Assembly (NCBI GenBank): GCA_964457585.1
Contig: CAYWFU010000044.1
Coordinates: forward strand, 1 to 22,994
Direction of reading: 5' to 3'
Source: CAYWFU01 sp964457585
Lineage (GTDB): Bacteria; JACRDZ01
Length of the DNA stretch: 22,994 nt
Positions 1 to 7,728 of the stretch are shown here, in pieces (position 1 is the first letter of the stretch; every line of letters begins with the position of its first letter). The translations under genes were made by a program, and so were the position numbers. The notes under the pieces were generated by a model. The model was given only the letters and a program-made list of their open reading frames with translations. It searched no databases and was not told the DNA's origin.

Positions 1-126
1 TCGTTTTTTAAAAAAATTCCAAAATTGATTTGACCCAGTCTGTCTGCCACAGGGTTCTTCATTTGATTGGTTTATTAGCAAAATGTATTTTTTGAATTAA
101 TTATAAAGTAAATTTCATTTATTATT

Positions 127-243
127 TTATTTTTTATTGCTAATAATATATGCATAATTACCTGATATATTTATATCTTCAGCATATTCCCGTTCACTAT
201 TATCACTCCAATGGCTAGCGATATAACCTGATGCATATTTCAT
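127..243 (-). CDS. Possible small hypothetical protein (38 aa)
   Basis: A short ATG-to-TAA frame follows the end of the wbpI-like gene on the same strand, 56 bp downstream of it. The peptide is hydrophilic and rich in aromatic, Ser and acidic residues, and starts MKYASGYIASHW. It has no membrane segment and I recognise no family. No clear ribosome binding site precedes the ATG. It could be a real last cistron of the sugar operon, the remnant N-terminus of a decayed gene, or chance. Confidence 0.22.
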   Translation of the reverse strand: MKYASGYIASHWSDNSEREYAEDINISGNYAYIISNKK

Positions 244-299
244 TATATTTTTTTGTATGTCTATTATTAATTAATTTATAGAACATTATTAATCATTTT

Positions 300-1445
300 T
301 TATAGTGTGACGTCCATCGTTTTTACTATTATATCCACAATTTTTTCAGAAGTTTTACCATCACCATATAATAATTCATCAGAACTAGAAAGTTTATGTG
401 TACCTTTATAATTCTTATAAAGTATATTCCAACCGTTTTGTACTGTTTCTACCCATTCGGTTTGTTCTTTTAGAGTGATACATGGAACTTTAAGCCAGTA
501 TGCTTCTTTTTGTAAACCTTCTGAATCTGTTAAGACAAGAGAACTATTTTTAACAAGCCATAACATATCAAAATAACTCAAAGGGTCAATTATTTTAATA
601 TTGTTAGCCATTTTATTCTTTAAAATTTCAGCTATACTTTTTGTTCTTGGATGCGCAGGGAATATCACTGTATTATCAGAAGCTGTTTTATTAATAAAAT
701 TTATTATTTTTTCTAAGCTCTCATGGTTGTCAGTATTCTCAGCGCTGTGAAGTGTTAATACATAATATTTTTTTTCAGTTAAATTTAAATCTTTTAATAT
801 TCGGGATTTATCAGCCGCAATCTTAAGAGCGGAAATTAAAACATCGTACATTACATCCCCAACATTAACAATTAGAGGTTTTTCAAGACTTGCAGGAAAG
901 TGCGAAAAATCAAATTTTCTAATTAATTTCCCATTATTTACAATAAACTCAAAACCTTCTTTTTGAAGATTATCTACTGCAATTTTTGTTGGACATAAAA
1001 GTAATGAAGATGAATGATCGGTAAGTATTCTATTAATTTCTTCCGGCATATATTTATTATAATTTCGCAATCCGGCTTCTATGTGCACAACCGGGATATG
1101 AAGCTTAACAGCGGCAATAGCGCCGCCTAAAGTTGAATTTGTATCACCATAAACAACTATCGCATCGGATTTTTCTTTTAATAAAACTTCTTCAACTTTT
1201 TGAAGAATAAGTCCTGTCTGAAATCCATGATTACTAGAACCAACTTCAAGATGATATTTTGGCTTATTAATTCCCAATTCTTTAAAAAACACTTCGGACA
1301 TTGCATAATCATAATGCTGTCCGGTATGAACCAGAATGTTTTCAATAAATTTATTTGATGAATTATTTAATTTTTCAATTGCTTTATAAACAGGGAAATA
1401 TTTAATAAACTGCGGCCGTGCTCCAACTATTTGAATTATTTTCAT
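300..1445 (-). CDS. wbpI: Non-hydrolysing UDP-sugar 2-epimerase (WbpI/WecB type)
   Basis: This is a GT-B-fold 2-epimerase of about 381 residues, normal length for WecB/WbpI. Family landmarks are visible: GARPQFIK at the N-terminus, HTGQHYD, VYGDTNSTLGGA, HIEAGLR, LTLHSAENTD, FPAHPRTK and TDSEGLQKEA. I start it at the ATG at 1445, directly before KIIQIVGARPQ. A longer frame back to 1502 adds 19 residues that fit no family member and overlap the upstream gene. With the 1445 start it lies 1 bp after the aminotransferase gene, so it is probably translationally coupled. Alone it could be a UDP-GlcNAc 2-epimerase. Because WbpA, WbpB, WbpD and WbpE functions precede it, I infer the WbpI step, UDP-GlcNAc3NAcA to UDP-ManNAc3NAcA. 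Family assignment is firm; the substrate is inferred from context. Confidence 0.9.
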   Translation of the reverse strand: MKIIQIVGARPQFIKYFPVYKAIEKLNNSSNKFIENILVHTGQHYDYAMSEVFFKELGINKPKYHLEVGSSNHGFQTGLILQKVEEVLLKEKSDAIVVYGDTNSTLGGAIAAVKLHIPVVHIEAGLRNYNKYMPEEINRILTDHSSSLLLCPTKIAVDNLQKEGFEFIVNNGKLIRKFDFSHFPASLEKPLIVNVGDVMYDVLISALKIAADKSRILKDLNLTEKKYYVLTLHSAENTDNHESLEKIINFINKTASDNTVIFPAHPRTKSIAEILKNKMANNIKIIDPLSYFDMLWLVKNSSLVLTDSEGLQKEAYWLKVPCITLKEQTEWVETVQNGWNILYKNYKGTHKLSSSDELLYGDGKTSEKIVDIIVKTMDVTL

Positions 1446-1446
1446 T

Positions 1447-3027
1447 TTATTTAGTAAAAAATCCTTTAATAGTTTCAATAATATATTTTGTAGTACTCTC
1501 ATCCTGCAAAGGTTCTACTGGTAAAGACAGCACATTTAGCGACAAATTTTCTGAATTTTTTAAATCTTTAAATATACTGCATCTTCCGTTAAATACTTTC
1601 ATTTTATGCAAAGGAACTGGATAGTAAACCATTGAATCTATGCCTTTTTCTTTTAAGTGTTTTTGAAAAGCTTCTCTTTTCCCATCTAAAATCCGAATTG
1701 TATATTGATGAAATACATGATGCGCATTTTCTATGCAATTAGGTAATATTATATTTTTTAAATTTTTTAATTCTTTAGTATATATTTCTGCTATCTTAAT
1801 TCTGCGATTATTAAATTCATCTATATGTTTCAACTTAGGAATTAAAATAGAAGCTTGAAGCGTATCAAGTCTTGCATTGTAACCGAGGTGATCAACATTA
1901 TATTTATCTTTACCTCCATGCTTTAAAAGCATTCTTGTTAATTCAGCTAATTTATCATCATTTGTTGATACTAATCCGCCATCTCCGAATCCTCCAAGAT
2001 TTTTTGATGGGAAAAAACTGTAACTTCCTGTTGTACCAATTGTCCCAAGTTTTTGATTTTTCCACATAGCGCCAAATGCCTGAGCAACATCTTCTATAAC
2101 AAATAAATTATATTGTTTAGCAATATCCATTATTGAGTCCATTTCACAGGATTGTCCATACAAATGAACAGGGATTATACCGACAACACCGGATGCGGAA
2201 TTTGAGAGATATTCTTTTACTTTATTAGTATCTATATTATATGTAGCAGGATCAACATCAATAAAAACAGGAGTTGCGCCTGCGTGCAAAATTGCATCTC
2301 CGGTTGCGGTAAATGTAAATGGGGTAGTAATAATTTTATCTGTTTCATCAAAATATTCCTGACCTTTTGTTTTTATTGCCAGCGCTCTGAGTGAAAGAAC
2401 AAGCGCTTCAGTCCCTGATGAACATCCGATACAATGTTTTATTCCTAAATATTTTGTTAAATTTTCTTCAAGCTGTTTTACCTGTGGACCTAAAATATAA
2501 TTAGTTTCAGCAATAGAATTTAACACAGCATTATCTATATCTTCCAGCATATATCTATATTCTTCCTTAAGATCCAGCATTGGTACATTTTTGGTTGAAG
2601 AGGAATTTGAATCATTAAATTTTTTAATAAAATCTTCCACTGAAATTACATCAGGATATTTTTGAAATTTAGTATCATTACTAATAACAATACCATCCGG
2701 TGCTATACGTTTAAAGTTAGAATAAATAATATGATCTTCTAAATCAGAAGTTTTTAAGCTTTCTCTTATGCTTGTTCCTGTTACTGAAAAAATTTTTATA
2801 CTATTAAGATATTTTTCAAATTCTAATTTTATTGTATCAAGATTTAATTTGTATTTTTTGGCTTCATTAATTAAAATATATTGTAAATTATCTATACTTG
2901 ATGCGGATATCCAAATTGTATTATTATTGCTATTGATACAATTAAATAATTCTTCTGAAATATTATGTAACGAGCGTTTTGTAATTAAATAATCTAAAGT
3001 AATATTTAAATCTAATAAAATATTCAT
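1447..3027 (-). CDS. PIN domain fused to DegT/WbpE-type sugar aminotransferase
   Basis: This protein has 526 residues, whereas a WbpE-type aminotransferase is about 360-380. Residues 150-526 are a PLP-dependent DegT/DnrJ/EryC1/StrS aminotransferase: MLDLKEEY start, SGTEAL at 204-209, EDVAQAFGA at 312-320, and the Schiff-base lysine K342 in FFPSKNLGG. It would convert the 3-keto sugar made by WbpB into UDP-GlcNAc3NA using glutamate. Residues 1-135 look like a PIN nuclease domain: LLDLNITLDYL (D6), D46 where an acidic residue is expected, SDLEDH (D95, D98) and SND (D118). The frame is open throughout. The start overlaps the stop of the small upstream gene as ATGA. An internal ATG at 2580 could start a bare aminotransferase, but it lacks a Shine-Dalgarno. 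The aminotransferase call is firm; the PIN call rests on motif pattern only. Confidence 0.88.
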   Translation of the reverse strand: MNILLDLNITLDYLITKRSLHNISEELFNCINSNNNTIWISASSIDNLQYILINEAKKYKLNLDTIKLEFEKYLNSIKIFSVTGTSIRESLKTSDLEDHIIYSNFKRIAPDGIVISNDTKFQKYPDVISVEDFIKKFNDSNSSSTKNVPMLDLKEEYRYMLEDIDNAVLNSIAETNYILGPQVKQLEENLTKYLGIKHCIGCSSGTEALVLSLRALAIKTKGQEYFDETDKIITTPFTFTATGDAILHAGATPVFIDVDPATYNIDTNKVKEYLSNSASGVVGIIPVHLYGQSCEMDSIMDIAKQYNLFVIEDVAQAFGAMWKNQKLGTIGTTGSYSFFPSKNLGGFGDGGLVSTNDDKLAELTRMLLKHGGKDKYNVDHLGYNARLDTLQASILIPKLKHIDEFNNRRIKIAEIYTKELKNLKNIILPNCIENAHHVFHQYTIRILDGKREAFQKHLKEKGIDSMVYYPVPLHKMKVFNGRCSIFKDLKNSENLSLNVLSLPVEPLQDESTTKYIIETIKGFFTK

Positions 3028-3278
3028 TTGTATTTTTCCTCCAATGCTTCAGCAAGTAGTTCTTTATAGTCTCTATTAACTTCTTTTTTATCAACTTCTA
3101 CATTATCCCAGATTAGATGAGCAAGCTCATTTAGAGGAATTTTTTCTAATTCTTCTTCTGTATATATTTGTATATCTTTATCAGGTATTTCTACATCTAC
3201 CTGTAGTTCAGATTTTTTAATAACAGTAAACATGGGGAAAATTAATTTATTATTTTTTAGAATTGCTTTCACCTTCAT
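3024..3278 (-). CDS. Small antitoxin-like protein paired with PIN domain
   Basis: This is an 84-residue protein with a short beta-rich N-terminus (VKAILKNNKLIFP), resembling antitoxins that begin with a KAxxxNGxLIxP-type strand pair. An acidic middle and a charged helical tail (YKELLAEALEEKYK) follow, which could wrap a toxin. A good ribosome binding site (GGGAG) precedes the ATG. The gene starts 2 bp after the wbpB-wbpD stop and overlaps the PIN-aminotransferase start by 4 bp. That overlapping order, antitoxin then PIN, is typical of VapBC-like type II toxin-antitoxin operons. No family is assigned with certainty, and the antitoxin role is inferred from size, shape and neighbour. It may instead be a domain that regulates the fused enzyme. 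Confidence 0.72.
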   Translation of the reverse strand: MKVKAILKNNKLIFPMFTVIKKSELQVDVEIPDKDIQIYTEEELEKIPLNELAHLIWDNVEVDKKEVNRDYKELLAEALEEKYK

Positions 3279-3280
3279 AG

Positions 3281-4843
3281 TTATCTCTCCCTTATAACAC
3301 TAAAAGTATCACCTTTTAATTCGTATTCATTTTTGCAATATTTACATTCAGCATGATTATGATTAAATTTTAATGTTGTTCCGCATTTGCAAGCCCAACC
3401 AAACTGTTTTGCAGGAACACCAGCAACTACAGCATAATCAGAAACATCTTTTTTTACAACCGCTCCTGCTCCGATCATAGCATATTTACCAATTGTAGTC
3501 CCGCATACTATAGTAGCGTTAGCTCCAATAGTAGCTCCTCTTTTAACCCGAGTTTCCTTAAATTCATGTTTTCTCTCGATAAATGCTCTTGGATTGTATA
3601 CATTAGTAAATACACATGATGGTCCGCAAAATACTTCATCTTCTAATATAACACCTTTGTATACAGAGATATTGTTTTGTATTTTACATTTATTCCCAAC
3701 AATAACATCAGGACCAATTGTTACATTTTGACCGATTATACAACCATTCCCAATTGTTGAACCTTTAAGTATATGGGAAAAATTCCATATTTTTACTCCT
3801 TCGCCAATCTGTACCCCATCATCAATACATGCAGATTCGTGAATAAAGTAGTCAAGAGATTTATTTTTAGATGCTGAAGGTGATTTGAAAATTCCATTTT
3901 CTGCTGATTCAAGAATATTTAATACTCTTAAGCCTTCATTTCCATCAGTTTTTGGTTTATTTCTGGATTCAATGCATTCAATAAAATGTTTTAATTCTTC
4001 TTTTAAAGGTTCACCCTGTCCTATTGTTACGACTTGATATTCTGCTTTATGCGCAACTGGAATTTTTCCTTCTTTCCACTCTATTTTATGCGGATAAAGA
4101 AATAGCTTTTCTTTGGTTACATCATCAAAAACAGCCATTGCTTTTGATCCAACAACTACCAATTTTTGTTCTTTAAATGGATGCAGCCAACTTACAAAAA
4201 TATGTCCTTTTACCCCATTTTTGAATTCTAAAGTAGTTAAAGTTGTATCGCAAATACCTTTATTGAGATAATCTCCACCAAAAGCAGATATTTTTATAGG
4301 TTCTTCCTCAAGAAGCATTAATACTACAGATATATCATGCGGTGCAAAACTCCATAATATATTTTCTTCTGTTCTTAATTTTCCAATATTTAAACGGTTA
4401 GAATAAATATATTGCACTCTTCCTAGTTCACCACTAGATATTAGTTCTTTAAGTTTAATAACTGCTGGATGATATTGCAATATATGTCCAACCATTAAAA
4501 TCTTTTTTTCTTTTTCAGCTAATTTTACAAGTTCCTGTCCTTCTTTAACTGTCAAAGCTAAAGGTTTTTCAATAAAGACATCTTTACCTGCAAGAAGCGC
4601 TTTTTTAACACAATCATTATGTGTAGCTGCTGGAGTAGAAATTACAATTGCTTTAATTTCAGGATTATTTAAAATGTCTTCATATGAACTGGTAAAATTA
4701 ATATAAGGGAATTGACCTTTTCGTTCTTTAACAGTATTTATATTTAAATCGCAAGCAGTATGAAGAACTCCTAATTCATTTAAATTACGAAGAATATTTT
4801 TTCCCCAATAACCTAGACCAATATGAGCAATATTTTTTTGCAT
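3281..4843 (-). CDS. Fused UDP-GlcNAcA 3-dehydrogenase (WbpB) and N-acetyltransferase (WbpD)
   Basis: Two enzymes usually made separately are joined in 520 residues. Residues 1-315 are a Gfo/Idh/MocA oxidoreductase: Rossmann motif GLGYWG at 9-14, STPAATH at 69-75, the EKP catalytic motif at 92-94, and H169-D170. Residues 331-480 are a left-handed beta-helix acyltransferase with hexapeptide repeats (IGEGVKIW, IGNGCIIG, IGANATIV, IGAGAVV). A C-terminal Cys pattern, C485/C487 and C500/C503, suggests a small zinc ribbon. A lysine/serine-rich linker of about 15 residues separates the halves. The predicted role is NAD-dependent oxidation of C3 of UDP-GlcNAcA and, after amination by WbpE, N-acetylation of the 3-amino group with acetyl-CoA. 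An AAGGAG ribosome binding site precedes the start. It sits between wbpA and the antitoxin-like gene. Confidence 0.92.
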   Translation of the reverse strand: MQKNIAHIGLGYWGKNILRNLNELGVLHTACDLNINTVKERKGQFPYINFTSSYEDILNNPEIKAIVISTPAATHNDCVKKALLAGKDVFIEKPLALTVKEGQELVKLAEKEKKILMVGHILQYHPAVIKLKELISSGELGRVQYIYSNRLNIGKLRTEENILWSFAPHDISVVLMLLEEEPIKISAFGGDYLNKGICDTTLTTLEFKNGVKGHIFVSWLHPFKEQKLVVVGSKAMAVFDDVTKEKLFLYPHKIEWKEGKIPVAHKAEYQVVTIGQGEPLKEELKHFIECIESRNKPKTDGNEGLRVLNILESAENGIFKSPSASKNKSLDYFIHESACIDDGVQIGEGVKIWNFSHILKGSTIGNGCIIGQNVTIGPDVIVGNKCKIQNNISVYKGVILEDEVFCGPSCVFTNVYNPRAFIERKHEFKETRVKRGATIGANATIVCGTTIGKYAMIGAGAVVKKDVSDYAVVAGVPAKQFGWACKCGTTLKFNHNHAECKYCKNEYELKGDTFSVIRER

Positions 4844-4873
4844 GCTCAGTATTTCTCCTTTTTAATTGTTTTT

Positions 4874-6175
4874 TTATGCTTTTTTTACTTTATCTGAATT
4901 AGCTAATTTCCCTTTTATCAGATTTCTGGAATCAATAATCAGATTAGAATTTTTAACTATAAATTCGGGATCATAATCAGCATGATCTGTTGATATAACA
5001 ACGCAGTCAAAATTAGAAAGATTTTGTTCGGTTAAAGGGACTGAATCTTTATCCAATTTATGTTCCCTTGTATTTGGAGCTTTTGGAACATAAGGATCGT
5101 TATAATCAACAATTGCGCCTTTATTTTTAAATATTTCAATTAATTTAAATGAAGGGGATTCTCTTACATCATCTACATCTTTTTTATATGCTAACCCAAG
5201 AATAAGTATTTTTGCATCTTTTATACTTTTCCCTTTATCATTAAGCGCTTCTATAGTTTTTTGTACCACATAATAAGGCATGGATGTATTTATTTCACCA
5301 GCAAGTTCTATGAACTTTGTGGAAAAATCATATTCTCTTGCTTTCCATGTAAGATAAAAAGGATCTATTGGAATACAATGTCCGCCAAGACCTGGTCCTG
5401 GATAAAATGCCTGGAACCCAAATGGTTTAGTTTTTGCTGCATTTATTACTTCCCATACATCAATTCCCATTTTATCAAACAGCATTTTAAGTTCATTCAC
5501 AAGAGCTATATTTACTGCCCTATAAATATTTTCTAATAATTTTGTTGATTCGGCTACTTTTGTTGATGATACTGGAACTGTTTTAACAATTGAATCATAA
5601 AGAGCTTTAGCCACTATAAGGCAATTTTCAGTATAACCTCCAACAACTTTTGGAATAGTTGATGTGCAGAAATCTTTATTATTTGGGTCTTCTCGCTCAG
5701 GTGAAAAAGCAAGATGAAAGTCTTTACCTGCTTTTAGTCCTGTTTTTTCTAATATTGCTTTCATATCCTCGTCTGTTGTTCCTGGGTATGTAGTGGATTC
5801 AAGAGCTATTAATTGATCTTTATGTAAATATTTAGCAATAGTTTCAGTTGTATCAAAAACATAAGATAGATCGGGCTCACGATATTTATTAAGCGGTGTT
5901 GGGACACAAATGATAATGCAATCCATATCTTTCAATTTAGAAAAATCAGTTGTTGGAGAAAATAATGTACCGCATTTAATTATTTGAGAGGAATCAATAT
6001 GTTTTATATAACTTTTACCATTTTTAATAAATAAAACCTTTTCATTATCAATATCAAAACCTGTAACATGAAAACCTGCTTTACAGAATTCAATAACAAG
6101 TGGCAATCCAACATAACCAAGTCCAATAATTCCAATATTAGCATTTTTTGTTTGAATTTTTTTTAATAATTCCAT
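4874..6175 (-). CDS. wbpA: UDP-N-acetylglucosamine 6-dehydrogenase (WbpA type)
   Basis: This is an NAD-dependent nucleotide-sugar 6-dehydrogenase of 433 residues, normal length. The Rossmann motif GLGYVG is at 18-23, followed by CVPTPL at 90-95, ESTTYPGTT at 126-134, and the catalytic cysteine C267 in GPGLGGHCIPIDP. The C-terminal NAD/UDP-binding domain shows GLAYKKDVDDVRESP at 327-341. It would oxidise C6 of UDP-GlcNAc twice, giving UDP-GlcNAcA, the first step of the UDP-ManNAc3NAcA pathway. It is the first gene of the minus-strand operon, with an AGGAGA ribosome binding site and a strong promoter about 100 bp upstream. A WecC-type UDP-ManNAc dehydrogenase is the alternative; the WbpB, WbpD and WbpE functions downstream favour WbpA. 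Confidence 0.92.
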   Translation of the reverse strand: MELLKKIQTKNANIGIIGLGYVGLPLVIEFCKAGFHVTGFDIDNEKVLFIKNGKSYIKHIDSSQIIKCGTLFSPTTDFSKLKDMDCIIICVPTPLNKYREPDLSYVFDTTETIAKYLHKDQLIALESTTYPGTTDEDMKAILEKTGLKAGKDFHLAFSPEREDPNNKDFCTSTIPKVVGGYTENCLIVAKALYDSIVKTVPVSSTKVAESTKLLENIYRAVNIALVNELKMLFDKMGIDVWEVINAAKTKPFGFQAFYPGPGLGGHCIPIDPFYLTWKAREYDFSTKFIELAGEINTSMPYYVVQKTIEALNDKGKSIKDAKILILGLAYKKDVDDVRESPSFKLIEIFKNKGAIVDYNDPYVPKAPNTREHKLDKDSVPLTEQNLSNFDCVVISTDHADYDPEFIVKNSNLIIDSRNLIKGKLANSDKVKKA

Positions 6176-6257
6176 ATCATCTTTCTCCTGATTTTAGATA
6201 GGCTACCGCCATATAGAATATAATTATAAAAATATACATATAATTAAATAAACTATT

Positions 6258-6287
6258 AGTATAATAGATATTTGCAAATTATGTCAA
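6258..6287 (-). promoter_or_regulatory. Sigma70-type promoter of the wbp operon
   Basis: On the minus strand, a perfect -35 TTGACA (6282-6287) is followed by an 18-base spacer and a -10 TATACT (6258-6263). It points toward wbpA and leaves a leader of about 75 bases. The spacer contains the small palindrome TTTGCAAA. Confidence 0.75.
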
Positions 6288-6298
6288 GAAAAATTAGA

Positions 6299-6318
6299 TT
6301 GCGAAAAATCTTTGCGAA
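6299..6318. promoter_or_regulatory. Direct repeat TTGCGAA x2 between divergent promoters
   Basis: TTGCGAA occurs at 6299-6305 and again at 6312-6318, 13 bases apart, in the short space between the two divergent -35 boxes. Two copies about one helical turn apart in this position could bind a shared regulator of the sugar operon and the polymerase gene. This is positional inference only. Confidence 0.3.
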
Positions 6319-6326
6319 GAAATATC

Positions 6327-6355
6327 TTGACAATTGCAATGCAGTAAAATATATT
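6327..6355 (+). promoter_or_regulatory. Strong sigma70-type promoter of the O-antigen ligase/polymerase gene
   Basis: A perfect -35 TTGACA (6327-6332), an ideal 17-base spacer and a -10 TATATT (6350-6355) lie on the plus strand. Transcription would begin near 6362. That supports the downstream TTG at 6400 as the real start, since the upstream GTG at 6367 would be almost leaderless. Confidence 0.78.
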
Positions 6356-6399
6356 AAATTTTTTGCGTGTTAATTTTTAATCATATTTTGGGAGCTATT

Positions 6400-7587
6400 T
6401 TGGAAATCAATAAATCAAATATATTAGAAAATACAATAAAATATCTTTTTATATTTTTTATTTTATCAATGGCTTTTTCAATTTCAATAACAGAAATTAT
6501 TAGTGCTTTAATTTTTATTGTATTGATAATCAAACTATTACTTTATCCTGAAAATTTAAAAAAATTTAAATCAACACCATTATTAATCCCTATTATTATT
6601 TATCTCATAATAAATGGATTTGCCGTATTATTTGGGATTAATCATATTAAGGGAATGCATGAATTAGCAGGATTAATGTTATTATTAATATATATACTTA
6701 CTTATAATTTAGTTAATAAAGATGATATCAAATTATATATTTTTTTATTTATTATTATTTCAATAATTGCGGCTTCTATTGGTATTGTTCAATATTTCCA
6801 TAATACAAATTTAACATTATTTTTTACTTCTGGTGCAACTTTTAGAATAACAGGTCCTTTTAGTGGTTGTTTTTCAATTGCATGGTTTTTAACATATTCA
6901 ATCTTGGTAACTTTGCCTTTATTCTGGCAAAGGGAAACATCTATTATGGAAAAAATTCTATTGGGTTTAGCTCTTTTTATTATGGTAATGGCTTTAATAT
7001 TTACATATACACGAAGTGCATGGGTTGGAACTATGGTTGGGAGTGTAATAATATTTTTTTATAAAGATAAAAAAATATTATTACCTATTGTAGGTTTCTT
7101 ATTAATTGCAATATTTTTGCTGCCAAGTTTTAAGAATCGCTTGCAAACTTTAAATAATATTAAGTATCTTACTAATCAAGAACGAATAGAAATATGGAAA
7201 GCAGGTTTAAGTATAATCAAAGAAAATCCTATATTGGGGATTGGACCTGGAAATTACTCTGCTGTTGCTCCAAAATTTAATGAACCCAATGGTAAACATC
7301 CGCATAATAATTTTATTCAGCATGGAGCTGAAACAGGAATATTGGGATTGGTTGCTTTTTTATTTTTAATGGGAGGATTTATAAAAAGTGGATTTTTATC
7401 AATAAAGAAAAATAATTTCAATAATAATTATATTAGAAATATTAATATAGGATGTTTTGCTTCGCTTATTGCATTTCTTATTATTGGATTATTTGATTGT
7501 AATATAAATGATGATATGTCTATTACCCCTTTATGGTTTTTAATGGGGATAATGATGATAATTTATAAGGATACAATCAGAGAGTAA
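6400..7587 (+). CDS. O-antigen ligase/polymerase-like membrane protein (Wzy_C family)
   Basis: This is a polytopic inner-membrane protein of 395 residues with about ten hydrophobic segments. Two family signatures are present: TRSAWVG near 204-210 at the end of a membrane helix, and the large periplasmic loop with IWKAGLSIIKENPILGIGPGNY followed by HPHNNFIQ (about 300-307) and an ETGILGL helix. These mark the WaaL/Wzy O-antigen ligase superfamily, which joins or polymerises lipid-linked sugar chains in the periplasm. I start it at TTG 6400 because GGGAG lies 5 bases upstream. A GTG at 6367 would add 11 residues but has no ribosome binding site and sits at the predicted transcription start. It is divergent from the UDP-ManNAc3NAcA operon, so that sugar may be part of its substrate. 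Sequence cannot tell ligase from polymerase. Confidence 0.85.
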   Translation: MEINKSNILENTIKYLFIFFILSMAFSISITEIISALIFIVLIIKLLLYPENLKKFKSTPLLIPIIIYLIINGFAVLFGINHIKGMHELAGLMLLLIYILTYNLVNKDDIKLYIFLFIIISIIAASIGIVQYFHNTNLTLFFTSGATFRITGPFSGCFSIAWFLTYSILVTLPLFWQRETSIMEKILLGLALFIMVMALIFTYTRSAWVGTMVGSVIIFFYKDKKILLPIVGFLLIAIFLLPSFKNRLQTLNNIKYLTNQERIEIWKAGLSIIKENPILGIGPGNYSAVAPKFNEPNGKHPHNNFIQHGAETGILGLVAFLFLMGGFIKSGFLSIKKNNFNNNYIRNINIGCFASLIAFLIIGLFDCNINDDMSITPLWFLMGIMMIIYKDTIRE

Positions 7588-7590
7588 AAG

Positions 7591-7676
7591 TATCAGGAGT
7601 CAAAGTGTCAAAGAGTCAGAATATGAAGGATGTTAGGATTTTTTACTATGATTCTCTGATTCTTTGATTTTTTTTT
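7591..7676 (+). terminator. Imperfect hairpin plus T-run, built from TCA-type short repeats
   Basis: TCAAAGAGTCAGA (7608-7620) can pair with TCTGATTCTTTGA (7655-7667), and nine T residues follow (7668-7676), as in an intrinsic terminator. The loop is long (34 bases), which weakens the call. The left arm is part of a run of units beginning TCA (TCAGGAG, TCAAAGTG, TCAAAGAG, TCAGAATA), so this may equally be an intergenic short repeat element. It lies between the ligase/polymerase gene and clpB. Confidence 0.4.
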
Positions 7677-7728
7677 GTTCATTTGAAGATATAAATTTTG
7701 ACTAAAATACTATTTAAAAGAGGTAAAA

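Noticed and set aside
1..62. Possible partial gene on the minus strand (ATG at 62, MKNPVADRLGQINFG...)
   Set aside because: Only about 20 residues before the window edge, no ribosome binding site, and another frame here is equally open; not enough to call.
1446..1502. N-terminal 19-residue extension of the 2-epimerase
   Set aside because: It overlaps the aminotransferase C-terminus and has no family match; MKIIQIVGARPQ is the normal start.
2578..2580. Internal ATG giving a bare WbpE aminotransferase
   Set aside because: No Shine-Dalgarno nearby, and the upstream frame is open and overlaps the antitoxin-like gene as ATGA, so the fusion is preferred.
6367..6399. GTG start for the O-antigen ligase/polymerase gene
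   Set aside because: It would lie about 5 bases after the predicted transcription start with no ribosome binding site; TTG at 6400 has GGGAG 5 bases upstream.
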